Of a DNA stretch of 64,000 nucleotides, positions 36,846 to 46,158 are shown one piece after another. This DNA comes from Clostridiales bacterium (GTDB lineage Bacteria > Bacillota > Clostridia > Christensenellales > CAG-917): contig CP091734.1 in assembly GCA_022009995.1 (NCBI GenBank), positions 62,001 through 126,000 of the forward strand, written 5' to 3'. A model generated the notes under the pieces. It saw only the letters and a list, made by a program, of their open reading frames with translations, did not search any database and had not been told where the DNA came from. Both the position numbers and the translations under genes were made by a program. The first letter of the stretch is position 1; each line of letters opens with the position of its first letter.

Positions 36846-37126
36846 ATGCCAACAGATAATAATGCGAACGTTGCCAAAACGCCGATATTTTTGCGCTTTT
36901 ATGTAAAATGCTCGCTTGTAGTACAAGAGCACAACCGCGTTCGCCTTTTCCAAAAATTATCTGAAATCTCGGCGTTTTCGGTTGTGAACAAGTTTTCCGT
37001 TGTGTTTTTAGAATAAGACAAGGCACGCGAGCGGCTTAATACTTTATCGTATAAGCCGTGAGCGTAACGCAGTATTAGTCAAAAACACGGCGTAAAACCT
37101 AAGTTTGTATTATTATCTGTTGGCAT
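36846..37126 (-). repeat. 282-bp structured intergenic repeat, copy B (inverted)
   Basis: Same element as copy A in the opposite direction, 281 bp. Terminal arms ATGCCAACAGATAATAAT are identical inverted repeats on both ends apart from two mismatches near the inner end. The core is over 90% identical by eye to copies A and C. It lies between the dCMP deaminase promoter and the groES promoter. Confidence 0.88.
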
Positions 37127-37202
37127 AACGCGCGACTTTACAACGTTTTTGAAAATGCGCGTTTTTTAGCGGTATTTTTTAATTTTTTCTGTCATAATAC
37201 TA

Positions 37203-37231
37203 TTGACATCGCGATATATTGCGTGTATAAT
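37203..37231 (+). promoter_or_regulatory. Promoter of groESL
   Basis: Perfect consensus: TTGACA at 37203, 17-bp spacer, TATAAT at 37226. Confidence 0.9.
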
Positions 37232-37241
37232 TACCATTGAA

Positions 37242-37268
37242 TTAGCAATCAAGGCGTTTGAGTGCTAA
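37242..37268 (+). promoter_or_regulatory. CIRCE operator (HrcA binding site)
   Basis: TTAGCAATC, nine bases, GAGTGCTAA. Only one base differs from the consensus TTAGCACTC-N9-GAGTGCTAA. Position just after the -10 box predicts heat-relieved repression by HrcA. Confidence 0.93.
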
Positions 37269-37308
37269 CTTCAAAATCAATTTTCAACAATTATTTTCGG
37301 AGGTAAAT

Positions 37309-37596
37309 ATGACAATAAAACCTTTGTTTGACAAAGTTGTCGTTAAATCAATCGAAGCGGAAGAAAAGACCGCAAGCGGCATCCTTCTTCCCGGCACAGC
37401 ACAAGAAAAACCCCAGATGGCAGAAGTCGTGGCGGTCGGTCCCGGCGGACTTATCGACGGCAAAGAAGTCACGATGCAAGTCAAGGTAGGCGATAAAGTT
37501 TTGTACAGTAAATACGCAGGAAGCGAGTTCAAGCTTGACGGCAAAGAAGTTATCATCCTTCGCCAAAGCGACATTCTCGCAATCGTGAACGAATAA
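37309..37596 (+). CDS. groES: Co-chaperonin GroES
   Basis: 95-residue lid of the GroEL folding chamber. MTIKPLFDKVVVK start, mobile loop around EKTASGILLPGTAQEKP, and GKEVIILRQSDILAIVNE end. CGGAGG before the ATG at 37309 fixes the start; an upstream in-frame start lies inside the CIRCE element and is rejected. Twelve bp separate it from groEL. Confidence 0.97.
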   Translation: MTIKPLFDKVVVKSIEAEEKTASGILLPGTAQEKPQMAEVVAVGPGGLIDGKEVTMQVKVGDKVLYSKYAGSEFKLDGKEVIILRQSDILAIVNE

Positions 37597-37608
37597 GGAG
37601 GCTTTTAT

Positions 37609-39233
37609 ATGAGCAAACAATTCAAATACGGCGAAGAAGCGCGCCGCTCCCTTGAAAAGGGCGTGGACACTCTTGCCGACGCAGTTAAAATCACTTTGGG
37701 GCCGAAAGGCAGAAACGTCGTTCTTGACAAAAAGTTCGGCGCACCCCTCATCACAAACGACGGCGTAACCATCGCCAAGGAAATCGAACTCGAAGACGCT
37801 TTTGAAAATATGGGCGCGCAACTTGTGAAAGAAGTGTCCGTAAAAACCAACGACGTAGCGGGCGACGGAACCACAACGGCTGCCCTTCTCGCACAGACAA
37901 TCATCCGCGAAGGTATGAAAAACATCGCCGCCGGCGCAAACCCGATGGTGCTGAAAAAAGGTATCGCGAAAGCAACCGAATATACCGTCGAAGAACTCAA
38001 AAAAATCAGCAAACCCATTGAAAGCAAAACCGCTATCGCGCAGGTTGCGAGCGTGTCGGCAGGCGACGAAGAAATCGGCACTCTGCTTTCTGACGCTTTT
38101 GAAAAGGTCGGCAAAGACGGCGTTATCACCATCGACGAAAGCAAAACCATGAAGACGGAACTCAGCGTCGTCGAAGGCATGCAGTTCGACCGCGGTTACG
38201 CTTCCCCCTATATGATGACCAACCCCGACAAAATGGACGCCGTCCTTGAAGATCCGCTTATCCTTATCACCGATAAGAAAATCAGCGTGTTCCAGGATTT
38301 GCTGCCCGTTCTCGAACAGGTTGTAAAATCAGGCCGCGGCTTGTTCATAATCGCAGAAGAAGTCGAAGGCGAGGCTCTTACCGCCCTTGTCCTGAACAAA
38401 CTCAAAGGCGCAATCAAATGCGTTGCGGTCAAAGCCCCCGGTTACGGCGACAGACGCAAAGCAATGCTTGAAGATATCGCAATCCTGACAGGCGCAACCG
38501 TCATTTCGTCCGATCTCGGCTACGAAATCAAGGACGCAACCCTCGATATGCTGGGCAGCGCGAAAATGGTTCAGGTCGACAAAGACAACACCACTATCGT
38601 TGACGGCGCAGGCGATCCCGCTCTCATCAAACAACGCGTTGCGGCAATCCAGCACCAGATTGCGGAAAGCACCAGCGACTACGACAAAGAAAAACTTCAA
38701 GAACGCCTTGCAAAACTTTCGGGCGGCGTAGCAGTCGTCAGAGTCGGCGCGGCAACCGAAGTCGAAATGAAAGAAAGAAAACTCCGCATCGAAGACGCTC
38801 TTGCGGCAACCCGCGCGGCTGTCGAAGAAGGTATCGTCCCCGGCGGCGGCATTGCCCTTCTGTCCATCAGCGACAAAGTTACCGCATACGCAAATACTTT
38901 CAGCGGCGACGAAAAAACGGGCGCGCTCATCATCGCGAAAGCCCTTACCGCCCCCATTAAACAAATCGCGGAAACGCGGGCGTTGACGGCGGCGTTATCG
39001 TAGATAACGTGTTGCGCGCAAAGAAAGCGAACTTCGGTTACGACGCTCTTAAAAACGAGTTCTGCGATATGGTCGAAAAAGGTATTCTCGATCCGACCAA
39101 AGTCACGCGCTCGGCACTTCAAAACGCGGCAAGCGTATCGTCTACGTTGCTCACCACCGAGGTCATCGTTGCCGACAAGCCCGAACCGGCTCCGGCGATG
39201 CCGCAAGCTCCGATGGGCGGCGATATGTACTAA
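37609..39233 (+). CDS. groEL: Chaperonin GroEL (frame broken once)
   Basis: ATP-driven folding chamber, about 541 residues. LGPKGRNVVLDK, the ATP-binding loop VAGDGTTTAALLAQ and EEGIVPGGGIALL are diagnostic. The C-terminal tail is short, ending APMGGDMY with one Gly-Gly-Asp-Met instead of the repeated GGM of E. coli. A missing A at 38972-38974 truncates the raw frame 77 codons early; repaired, it reads KQIAENAGVDGGVIVDNVL. An essential gene in nearly all bacteria, so the break is probably not real. Confidence 0.96.
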
Positions 39234-39247
39234 GTCGCTTCGCTCTC

Positions 39248-39324
39248 AAAACGGCAAATGAAAAGATTGCCGTTTTGGAAAACGGGACAAACAACAGTCA
39301 AAGGCATCTTGAAGAAGATGCCTT
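39248..39324 (+). terminator. Two successive terminator hairpins after groEL
   Basis: AAACGGCAA / TTGCCGTTT at 39249-39275, and AAGGCATCTT / AAGATGCCTT at 39301-39324 with a T run. Confidence 0.8.
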
Positions 39325-39582
39325 TTTTGTGCCGTTTTTCCCATAAGGAAACCTGCGCTCCGCTAATCCTTATTCCCTTTTCGCTTGTTTTGAAAAACGC
39401 GGTTTCCAAAACAAGAATAGCGGATAAATAATAAAATCCTCGATTAAAAAAACCGGTTGCGTTTGCAATCGGTAATTTTTTTCAAGATAAGGACGATAAC
39501 AGAATAGACAGTTATTTTGTATCGCCCTTACCCTATTGTCTATCCTGAATTTGTCGGCTTACAATGTCCTGATTGCGCGCAG
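39325..39582. other. Intergenic region between groEL terminators and repeat copy C
   Basis: No gene seen. Contains a hairpin ACCGGTTGC-GTTT-GCAATCGGT with T run (39452-39480), nearly the same as the one ending the XRE gene at 40171. Confidence 0.5.
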
Positions 39583-39864
39583 ATACCAATCGTGAATAAA
39601 ACGAACTTAGGTTTTACGCCGTGTTTTTGACTAATACTGCGTTACGCTCACGGCTTATACGGTAAAGTATTAAGCCGCTCGCGTGCCTTGTCTTATCCTA
39701 AAAACACGACGGAAAACTTGTTCACAACCGAAAACGCCGAGATTTCAGATGATTTTTGGAAAAGGCGAACGCGGTTGTACTTTTCGTACTACAAGCGAGC
39801 ATTTTTCATAAAAGCGCTGAAATCTCGGCGTTTTGGCAACGTTCGCTTTGTTCACGATTGGTAT
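39583..39864 (+). repeat. 282-bp structured intergenic repeat, copy C (variant ends)
   Basis: The core matches copies A and B, but the outermost 18 bases are different: ATACCAATCGTGAATAAA here versus ATGCCAACAGATAATAAT in B. The other end changes in step (GTTCACGATTGGTAT), so the terminal stem is kept. The second-arm stem GCCGAGATTTCAG/CTGAAATCTCGGC is perfect in this copy. No gene is credible inside, though a similar open frame occurs in copy A. Confidence 0.88.
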
Positions 39865-39963
39865 TCGTTCACACCACCCTCGCCGGACAAATTATACTAA
39901 TATTATGTGCGGTTATTACCCACACGTCAAGTAAAATGTCGGTAAAAGCCACATAATATTTTT

Positions 39964-40167
39964 ATGAACAAATTTTCGGAACGAATTAAAGAATTGCGAA
40001 TTGAAAAGGGTATGCGCCAATGCGACCTTGCAAATTTGGTCGGGATTTCACGCGCGTCCGTTGCCGACTGGGAAACAGGCAGGCACGAACCGCCGCTTGA
40101 TACCATCATTGCGCTATGCAAAATTTTTGACGTTTCAGCGGATTATCTTTTAGGTATTACAGATTAA
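39964..40167 (+). CDS. Small XRE-family helix-turn-helix regulator
   Basis: 67 residues, almost only the HTH domain: ERIKELRIEKGMRQCDLANL, recognition helix GISRASVADWETGRHEP, and FDVSADYLLGITD, as in phage and clostridial XRE repressors. No ribosome site is visible before the ATG, and CATAAT lies seven bases upstream, so the message may be leaderless. Targets unknown. It lies between repeat copy C and a shared bidirectional terminator. Confidence 0.82.
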   Translation: MNKFSERIKELRIEKGMRQCDLANLVGISRASVADWETGRHEPPLDTIIALCKIFDVSADYLLGITD

Positions 40168-40198
40168 AAAACCGATTGCGTTTGCAATCGGTTTTTTG
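40165..40198. terminator. Bidirectional terminator shared by the XRE gene and potD
   Basis: ACCGATTGC-GTTT-GCAATCGGT with T runs on both strands, between two converging genes. Confidence 0.8.
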
Positions 40199-40224
40199 GT
40201 TTCGTTTGGTTTTTCAATTTTGTT

Positions 40225-41766
40225 TTAAGCGGTTTGTTGTTCGGAGTCCGCGTCGATATGCGGCTGGCGTTTCGATTTGACGTGGCGCACCAGGAAGCAC
40301 AGCCCGAACGCCCCTGCGACAATCGCGACGCAAGCAACGATTGCGACGATAAGTTTCCACGGGAATTCGTCGCCGCCTTTTACCCTTTCCCACATACTGA
40401 CGACCGCGTCGTTTTGCGCGCCGAAGTCCTGCATTACGCCGAGAGTGCCTTCCGATTTCTTAAAGTCGGGGTATCTTCTATTGTCGCCGAAGAACTCGGT
40501 AAGATCGTACTTAACGCCGTTGATTTCCTTAATAATTCCGTCGACAACAATTCCGTCGACGACGGTGTACAGTTCTTTGATTTCGTCGTCGGTGATTTCC
40601 CACACATACTCGTTTTCGATAAGGCAGTTGATGGCTTCGATTGAAAACTCGTCTTTGCCATCAATATATTTATCGGGATCGAAGGAGCAGGTATAGCCGA
40701 TTTCCATCATATTACGCATCGCGACGTCGGGACGGCACATAAGTTGATGAATTCCTTTGCCGCCGGGACGTTTTGCGCGGTTTTCGGGATTGCCCAGCCG
40801 TCGAACCAGACGTTGCCGAACTCTTTTTCTTCGCCGTCGATTTCAATTGTCGGGACGAAGTAGTCCAGAAGGTAATTCGTTTCTTCGCCGGTTGCAAGGT
40901 TTTTGAAAGTTTTGTCGGGGTTGTAACTTTCCTCGATTGCGTACATTGCGTCGCCCGACCAGGCAAGGTCGACGTATGCGATTTTGTTGATCATATCGTC
41001 CTTGCCGAAGTCGACTTCGTAGCCTTTGATATGCTTTCTTTGTTCCAGAAGCACGGTTTCACACATTTTCAAAAGCGTGTTGTCGACGGTGTTGATAAGC
41101 TGTTCGATTGAAAGCGCGGCATACGGAGTCCCGTCGAGTTTTCCTTCTTCTTTGAGGTAACAAACGGTTGCGGCGTACACGTCGCGGACGCTGTCTTTCA
41201 CAAGGATTTTCCCTTCAAGTTCCGGGTTGTTCGCCTTATTCCAAAGGATACCCCAGCCGGCTTCGAGGTCTTCTTTCCTTACCTTTTCGACGTTGTACAT
41301 TATGCCGAGCGTACCCCACATATACGGCACGAAATATCCGTTCATTTCCGCGCCGAAAATCGACTCTACCCTGTCGCGGATTGCGGGATACACGTTACTT
41401 ATGAATTCGTAGTCGCCGTCCGACATATCGAGCGGTTGCAAAAGGTTTCTCTTTCAGTTTCTGAATGGAGTATTCGCTGGGGCAAACGAGGTCAATCTGG
41501 CTGTCGCCCTTGGTGACTTCGGTCATCATTGTTTCGTTTGTGTCGAAAGTGCTGTAAACGACCTCGATTTCCTTGCCGGTTTTTTGCTTGTAATACTCTT
41601 CAAAAAGCGTGATATTGGCGGGATCGATATAGTCCGCCCAGTTATATACGACAAGTTTCTCTTTTTTCCTGTCAAGGTTCACGACGACGATGCCTGCAAT
41701 CGTACCGCCGACGATAACCGCGATAATAACCGACACGATAAGGATTTTAATTGCTTTCTTGTTCAT
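40225..41766 (-). CDS. potD: Polyamine-binding protein PotD-like, membrane-tethered at both ends (frame broken twice)
   Basis: About 514 residues, longer than the usual 350. The N-terminal membrane helix (ILIVSVIIAVIVGGTIAGIVVV) has no lipobox Cys. The binding-protein body starts LVVYNWADYIDPANI and includes YFVPYMWGTLGIMYNVEKV. The C-terminus adds a second helix (LIVAIVACVAIVAGAFGLCFLV) and a polar tail. Breaks at 41440-41448 and 40741-40742; repaired segments read KEKNLLQPLDMSDGDYEF and EFINFMCRPDVAMRNMMEI. It captures spermidine or putrescine for the PotABC permease; the exact ligand is not decidable. Confidence 0.88.
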
Positions 41767-42581
41767 GCTTTAACCTCCTTTTTCTTGTCGGCTTTGGCTT
41801 TTTTGACCTTAACGACGTTGACGACGAGAATGGTCGTAAGCACCACGATGAAGATAATGCTGAATATCGCAAACCAGAACGGCGAAAGCCCTTGTACCCT
41901 TGCGTCGGCGTAGATATACGTCGAAAGAGTGTTGATGCCCGTTGCCGCGCCTTTGTTGATTTGCGTGATGATGAAGTCGTCCATCGACAGCGTGAACGCC
42001 ATCATAAATCCCGACATAATGCTGGGCGCAAGTATGGGCAGAATGACTTTTACCATCGCTTTGAACGGGTTTGCGCCAAGGTCGAGAGCGGCTTCGTAAA
42101 CGTTGTTGTCCATCGTTTGGAGTTTCGGCAAAACCGAAAGAATGACGTACGGCGTGCAGAAACTGATGTGTCCGATGATAAGGCGGAAATATCCCGCGGG
42201 GAACGAGAACGTTACGAAGAATATCATAAGCGACACCGCCATAACGATTTCGCTGTTGATGATGGGCAGTTGGTTGACGTTTTCCACAACCTTTCTCGCA
42301 CGCGGTTTCAAACAATAAATACCGATTGCCGAAAACGTGCCGATAAGCGTCGATACAACGCTCGATACGACGGCGATAATCAGCGTGTTTTTAAGCGCGG
42401 CAAGCAGTTCGGGCGTTTTGTCGGATGCGAATATCGACTTGTACGACTCGAAACTGAACCCGTTGTCAAAAGAGAAAATCGACGTGTTGAAAAACGAAAA
42501 CACGATAATCAGCACTATCGGCGCGTACAGCAGCGCGAGAAGTAAATAAAGATATGCTTTTGCAAAAAATTTCTTTACCAT
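41763..42581 (-). CDS. potC: Polyamine ABC transporter permease PotC
   Basis: 272 residues, intact, six membrane segments. The EAA loop that contacts the ATPase is EAALDLGANPFKAMVKVILP. Starts with a seven-base overlap with potB and ends overlapping the potD start, as is normal in tightly packed ABC operons. Confidence 0.92.
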   Translation of the reverse strand: MVKKFFAKAYLYLLLALLYAPIVLIIVFSFFNTSIFSFDNGFSFESYKSIFASDKTPELLAALKNTLIIAVVSSVVSTLIGTFSAIGIYCLKPRARKVVENVNQLPIINSEIVMAVSLMIFFVTFSFPAGYFRLIIGHISFCTPYVILSVLPKLQTMDNNVYEAALDLGANPFKAMVKVILPILAPSIMSGFMMAFTLSMDDFIITQINKGAATGINTLSTYIYADARVQGLSPFWFAIFSIIFIVVLTTILVVNVVKVKKAKADKKKEVKA

Positions 42582-43369
42582 AAGTTTCTTCCTCCCGTCG
42601 CAGATGTTTTTGAAAACCTGTTCATTAAAAAGTTGGAAACAAGCACGAGAATTATCATTACAAGGCTCATGACGCTGCCGACGCCGTACAAGCCCTGATC
42701 AAACTTCATCTGAATGCTGTCGCCGAACAAGAATACCGTGCTGTCCGACAAAAGCTGGCTTATCGCGAACGTCGAAATCGTGGGAATGAACACCATCGTG
42801 ATTCCGCTTAAAATCCCCGGCACCGACAACGGCAATATCGTTTTTGCGAAAACCTGGAACTTGTCTGCCCCGAGGTCTTCCGCCGCCTCGATATAGTTTT
42901 TATCAATGCTCGAAAGCACCGTATGCAAAGGAAGTATCATAAACGGCAGGTAGTTGTAAACCATGCCGAACACGACCGTCCCCATTCCGAGCGGAATGTT
43001 CATCGACACGAAAATCGCTTTCGTCGCAAGCGTCCTTATCAGGAAGTTTACCCACATGGGCAGGATAAACAGCAATACGAAAATCTTGCTTGCGCTGTAT
43101 TTCGCAAGGAAGTACGCCGCGGGATATCCCAGAACTATGCAGATAATCGTCGTCAGAAGTCCGACGAGAATGGAGTTTCCAAGCACCACCAGACTTGACT
43201 TTTCGGTGAAGAAAATCGCAAAGTTTTTGAAACTGAATTTCCCGTCGTAAATAAACGCGTTGGCAAGAATCAGCACAAGCGGCGTAACGACGAAAACCAG
43301 CAAAAACAGCATATACGGATAAGCAAAGGCTTTTCGCGTAAATCTGAAATTTTTAATTTTCTCTTTCAT
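42575..43369 (-). CDS. potB: Polyamine ABC transporter permease PotB
   Basis: 264 residues, intact, six membrane segments. EAA loop EAAEDLGADKFQVFAKTILP. Pairs with PotC to form the membrane channel. Its ATG overlaps the potA stop by one base. Confidence 0.92.
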   Translation of the reverse strand: MKEKIKNFRFTRKAFAYPYMLFLLVFVVTPLVLILANAFIYDGKFSFKNFAIFFTEKSSLVVLGNSILVGLLTTIICIVLGYPAAYFLAKYSASKIFVLLFILPMWVNFLIRTLATKAIFVSMNIPLGMGTVVFGMVYNYLPFMILPLHTVLSSIDKNYIEAAEDLGADKFQVFAKTILPLSVPGILSGITMVFIPTISTFAISQLLSDSTVFLFGDSIQMKFDQGLYGVGSVMSLVMIILVLVSNFLMNRFSKTSATGGRNLW

Positions 43370-44802
43370 TAAATTGCCTCCACCTTAATGTCTTCGGGTT
43401 TAATATTGATACCTACGCGGTCGCCTTTGAGCCATTCGTCCTGAGTGTCGACAAAGAAGTCATAGTCGAAATCGGTGCGTAAAATGACCTGATAGTAACT
43501 TCCCTTGTAAATGCTCGACACGACGTCCGCGCTGACCGTTCCGTCGGCTTCGTCGTCGGTAACGTCGACTTTATCAAACGGAATCGACACTTTAACTTTC
43601 GTTCCTGCGGGCAAGTCGCTTTTCGTTTCAAAGTCGGCTTCGCAAATTTTCACAATGCCGTTGTCGCCCATTTCGGTTTCGTACTCGTTGATAATGCGCG
43701 CTTTGTGCATGATGTGTATTTCTTCTTTCGGAATGAAGATACCGATTTCTTCGCCGACGGCGCACTCGGTATTTTCAACAATCTGCAATTCGTTTCCGTC
43801 GCTTTCGCAAAGGATTTCGTAGTGGTCGCCCTTGAACACGCAGGACGTTACTTTTGCGGTGAGTTGTCCCTTTTCGACGTTTTTGCCCTTCGTGATGTAA
43901 ATGTCTTCGGGGCGCACGATGATATCGACGGGTTCGTTGGGTTTGAAGCCTTTGTCGACGCACTCGAACTCGGTGCCGAAGAAACTGCATTTATAGTCGT
44001 CGATCATAATGCCCGACATGATGTTGCTTTCGCCGATAAAGTCGGCGACGAATGCGTTTGCGGGCTCGTCGTAAATCTTTTTCGGGGTGCCGATTTGCTG
44101 CACTTCGCCGTCGCGCATAACGATGATTTTGTCGCTCATGGTGAGCGCTTCTTCCTGATCGTGCGTGACGTAAACGAACGTGATTCCAAGGCGCTTATGC
44201 ATATCCATCAGTTCAATCTGCATATCCTTTCTCATTTTAAGGTCAAGCGCGCCCAGCGGCTCGTCAAGAAGCAGCAACTTCGGCTCGTTGACGATTGCCC
44301 TTGCGATTGCGACGCGCTGTTGCTGTCCGCCCGAAAGGCTGTTCACGTCGCGGTGACCGTAGTCTTCAAGGTCAACCATTTTAAGCGCGTGATTGACTTT
44401 CGGCGATTTCGGCTTTCGTATATTTTCTCATATTGTCGAAAGTCCTGCCCTTTCTGTCAGTGTACGTCGTGCCGTCGGGAATGGTTTTGAGTTTCAGACC
44501 GAACGCGATGTTGTTGAACACGTTAAGGTGCGGGAACAACGCGTATTTCTGGAAACAGTGTTCACGGCGCGCTTATGCGGCGGCAGATTGGAAATATCTT
44601 CGCCGTCGAACAAGATTTGTCCGCTGGTCGGTTTTTCAAAGCCGGCAATCATACGAAGCGTCGTCGTCTTGCCACAGCCCGAAGGTCCTAAAATTGTCAC
44701 GAATTCGCCGCGTTTTATCGCGATGCTTTCGTTTTTGACGACTGCTTTGCCGTCGTATTCCTTGGATACGTTTTTGATTTCGATAATGTTTGCAGATGAC
44801 AT
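43369..44802 (-). CDS. potA: Polyamine ABC transporter ATPase PotA (frame broken twice)
   Basis: About 478 residues. Walker A GPSGCGKTTT, Q loop (FQKYALFPHLN), signature LSGGQQQRVAIARA, Walker B LLLLDEPLGALD and switch His YVTHDQEE. The C-terminal half holds the regulatory TOBE-like region. An insertion of about 20 residues (KTIPDGTTYTDRKGRTFDNM) sits before the signature. Breaks at 44553-44555 (restores NTVFQKYALF) and 44398-44400 (restores EIAEKVNHALKMVDL). First transporter gene after the regulator. Confidence 0.92.
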
Positions 44803-44811
44803 ATACTCTCC

Positions 44812-45345
44812 TTAAAACGTGGGCGGGCTTGACACCCAGATGATTTTAGCCGTTGTATTTTTTGTATTTTTAATATAATGTACTTTGTTGCTTACAAAAT
44901 AAAAGCTGTTGCGTTTTTTGCACTTATAGACGTTGTTACCGATGACGATTTCGATTTCGCCGTCAAGGACGTATCCGAATTCTTCGCCCTCGTGCGGCAT
45001 ATCTTTCTGAAGCGTCGTATTCGGCTCGATTTCGATATAAACAGGCTCCATCTCGTTCTTCTGACTGTTTGGCACAAGCCATACGATTTTTTGCCCGTCG
45101 CCCTCCTTTTCAAAAAAGTCGTCGCTCGTAAACACGACTTGCTCGGGTTCGTCTTCGCTGAAAAAGGTTTTCAGATCGCTTCCGAGTGCCACCATAAGGT
45201 CGTTCAGGGTGGAAATTGTCGGCATGGTCAGGTCGTTTTCGAGTTGGCTTATGTAGCCTTTCGTGAGTTCGCACCTGTCGGCAAGTTCCTCCTGCGTCAA
45301 TCCGCAACGAAGCCGCAGATTTTTCAGTTTGGTTCCGATTTCCAT
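44812..45345 (-). CDS. XRE-cupin regulator of the polyamine transporter
   Basis: 177 residues, intact. N-terminal HTH (LRLRCGLTQEELADRCELTKGYISQLE split by helices) and C-terminal cupin barrel (PHEGEEFGYVLDGEIEIVIG, then SFYFVSNKVHYIKN). Such PuuR-like regulators bind polyamines or related ligands in the cupin and repress transport or catabolism. It leads the operon by 10 bp, and two palindromes 53 bp apart precede it, so autoregulation together with potABCD is likely. Confidence 0.88.
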   Translation of the reverse strand: MEIGTKLKNLRLRCGLTQEELADRCELTKGYISQLENDLTMPTISTLNDLMVALGSDLKTFFSEDEPEQVVFTSDDFFEKEGDGQKIVWLVPNSQKNEMEPVYIEIEPNTTLQKDMPHEGEEFGYVLDGEIEIVIGNNVYKCKKRNSFYFVSNKVHYIKNTKNTTAKIIWVSSPPTF

Positions 45346-45370
45346 ATAACCTCCTGTTTCCGCGCCGCTT

Positions 45371-45387
45371 GTTTAGTATTTCTAAAC
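45371..45387. promoter_or_regulatory. Operator-like palindrome O1 of the pot operon
   Basis: GTTTAG-TATTT-CTAAAC, a perfect 6-5-6 inverted repeat 26 bp before the regulator start. Confidence 0.65.
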
Positions 45388-45423
45388 CTAAAAATTAGAG
45401 AGTTTTGTAATTTTAAGAAAAAA

Positions 45424-45440
45424 GTTTACAATTACTAAAC
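45424..45440. promoter_or_regulatory. Operator-like palindrome O2 of the pot operon
   Basis: GTTTAC-AATTA-CTAAAC, the same layout with one mismatch. Centre-to-centre distance to O1 is 53 bp, about five helical turns, so both face the same side of the DNA. Confidence 0.6.
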
Positions 45441-45554
45441 CATACGACTGAATATGATTATATGAAAATAGCGTATATTTGTCAACGAAATATACGCATT
45501 TTGTCGCAATTTGTAAAAAGATATTTTTGACGATCGTATCCCGCACAAAAAATC

Positions 45555-45633
45555 GCAAAAAAAGAATATATCAACGATATATTCTTCCGCCTCAAATTTC
45601 GTATAAAAAAAACGCACGGTTTTCACCGTGCGT
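45555..45633 (-). terminator. Two terminators after the short DUF1508 gene
   Basis: ACGCACGGT / ACCGTGCGT (45612-45633) with eight T, then AT-rich AAGAATATAT / ATATATTCTT (45562-45586) with a T run, both on the minus strand. Confidence 0.75.
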
Positions 45634-45647
45634 AATTTCGTTTTTTC

Positions 45648-46121
45648 TTATTCGATGACCTGCGATACGACTGCAAAGCGTTTCACCGATTCCGCGCTGC
45701 TTTCGGCTTGTTTCTTATTGTCGTAAGTTTCGCCGACGTAAATGCTGTTGCGGTTTTTGATAATGAACTTATATCTGTTGTTTTTGTCCTTATCCACACG
45801 TACGGTCGTTGCTGCGTCCTGCATATTTTTCTTGAAGGTTTCGATGCCTTCCAGGCACGATTTCTTCGACGCATATTCGCGGCTTTCGTAAAGGAGCTGA
45901 CCGTTGTTTGCATAAAGATAGAATTGATAAAGATCGCCGTAAACGCAATCTACGCGATATTTTCCGACAACGCCTTTTGCTGCGGTTTCTGCGGGGGCGA
46001 CTTCCTTAACTGCCGGTTTCTTTGCGGGCTCTTTCGTCGCAACTTTTTTTGCAGGTTCTTTCGCCGCGGCTTTCTTGGGTGCGGGCTCTTTTGTTGCTGC
46101 TTTTTTTACTTCTTTTGCCAT
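45648..46121 (-). CDS. DUF1508 protein with Lys/Ala/Pro-rich N-terminus
   Basis: 157 residues, intact. The first 50 are repeats of the type KEPAPKKAAAKEPAKK, positively charged and probably disordered. Residues 52-157 hold two tandem DUF1508 (YegP-like, UPF0339) units: YQFYLYANNGQLLYESREYA ... GIETFKKN and YKFIIKNRNSIYVGETY. YegP structures are small alpha/beta dimers; function is unknown. The basic tail resembles histone-H1-like bacterial proteins, so nucleic-acid binding is possible but inferred. It follows its longer paralogue by 37 bp. Confidence 0.8.
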   Translation of the reverse strand: MAKEVKKAATKEPAPKKAAAKEPAKKVATKEPAKKPAVKEVAPAETAAKGVVGKYRVDCVYGDLYQFYLYANNGQLLYESREYASKKSCLEGIETFKKNMQDAATTVRVDKDKNNRYKFIIKNRNSIYVGETYDNKKQAESSAESVKRFAVVSQVIE

Positions 46122-46158
46122 ATTGATATAACCCCTTTTATTATTTTATATTAAAAAT

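Noticed and set aside
36565..37026. Long frame extending the dCMP deaminase upstream through repeat copy B
   Set aside because: The enzyme's N-terminus MDKWDKRF follows a ribosome site at 36748; the extension is repeat sequence.
39452..40191. Paired similar terminators around the XRE gene as a mobile element boundary
   Set aside because: They are short hairpins with different stems by one base and no associated transposase; simple terminators explain them.
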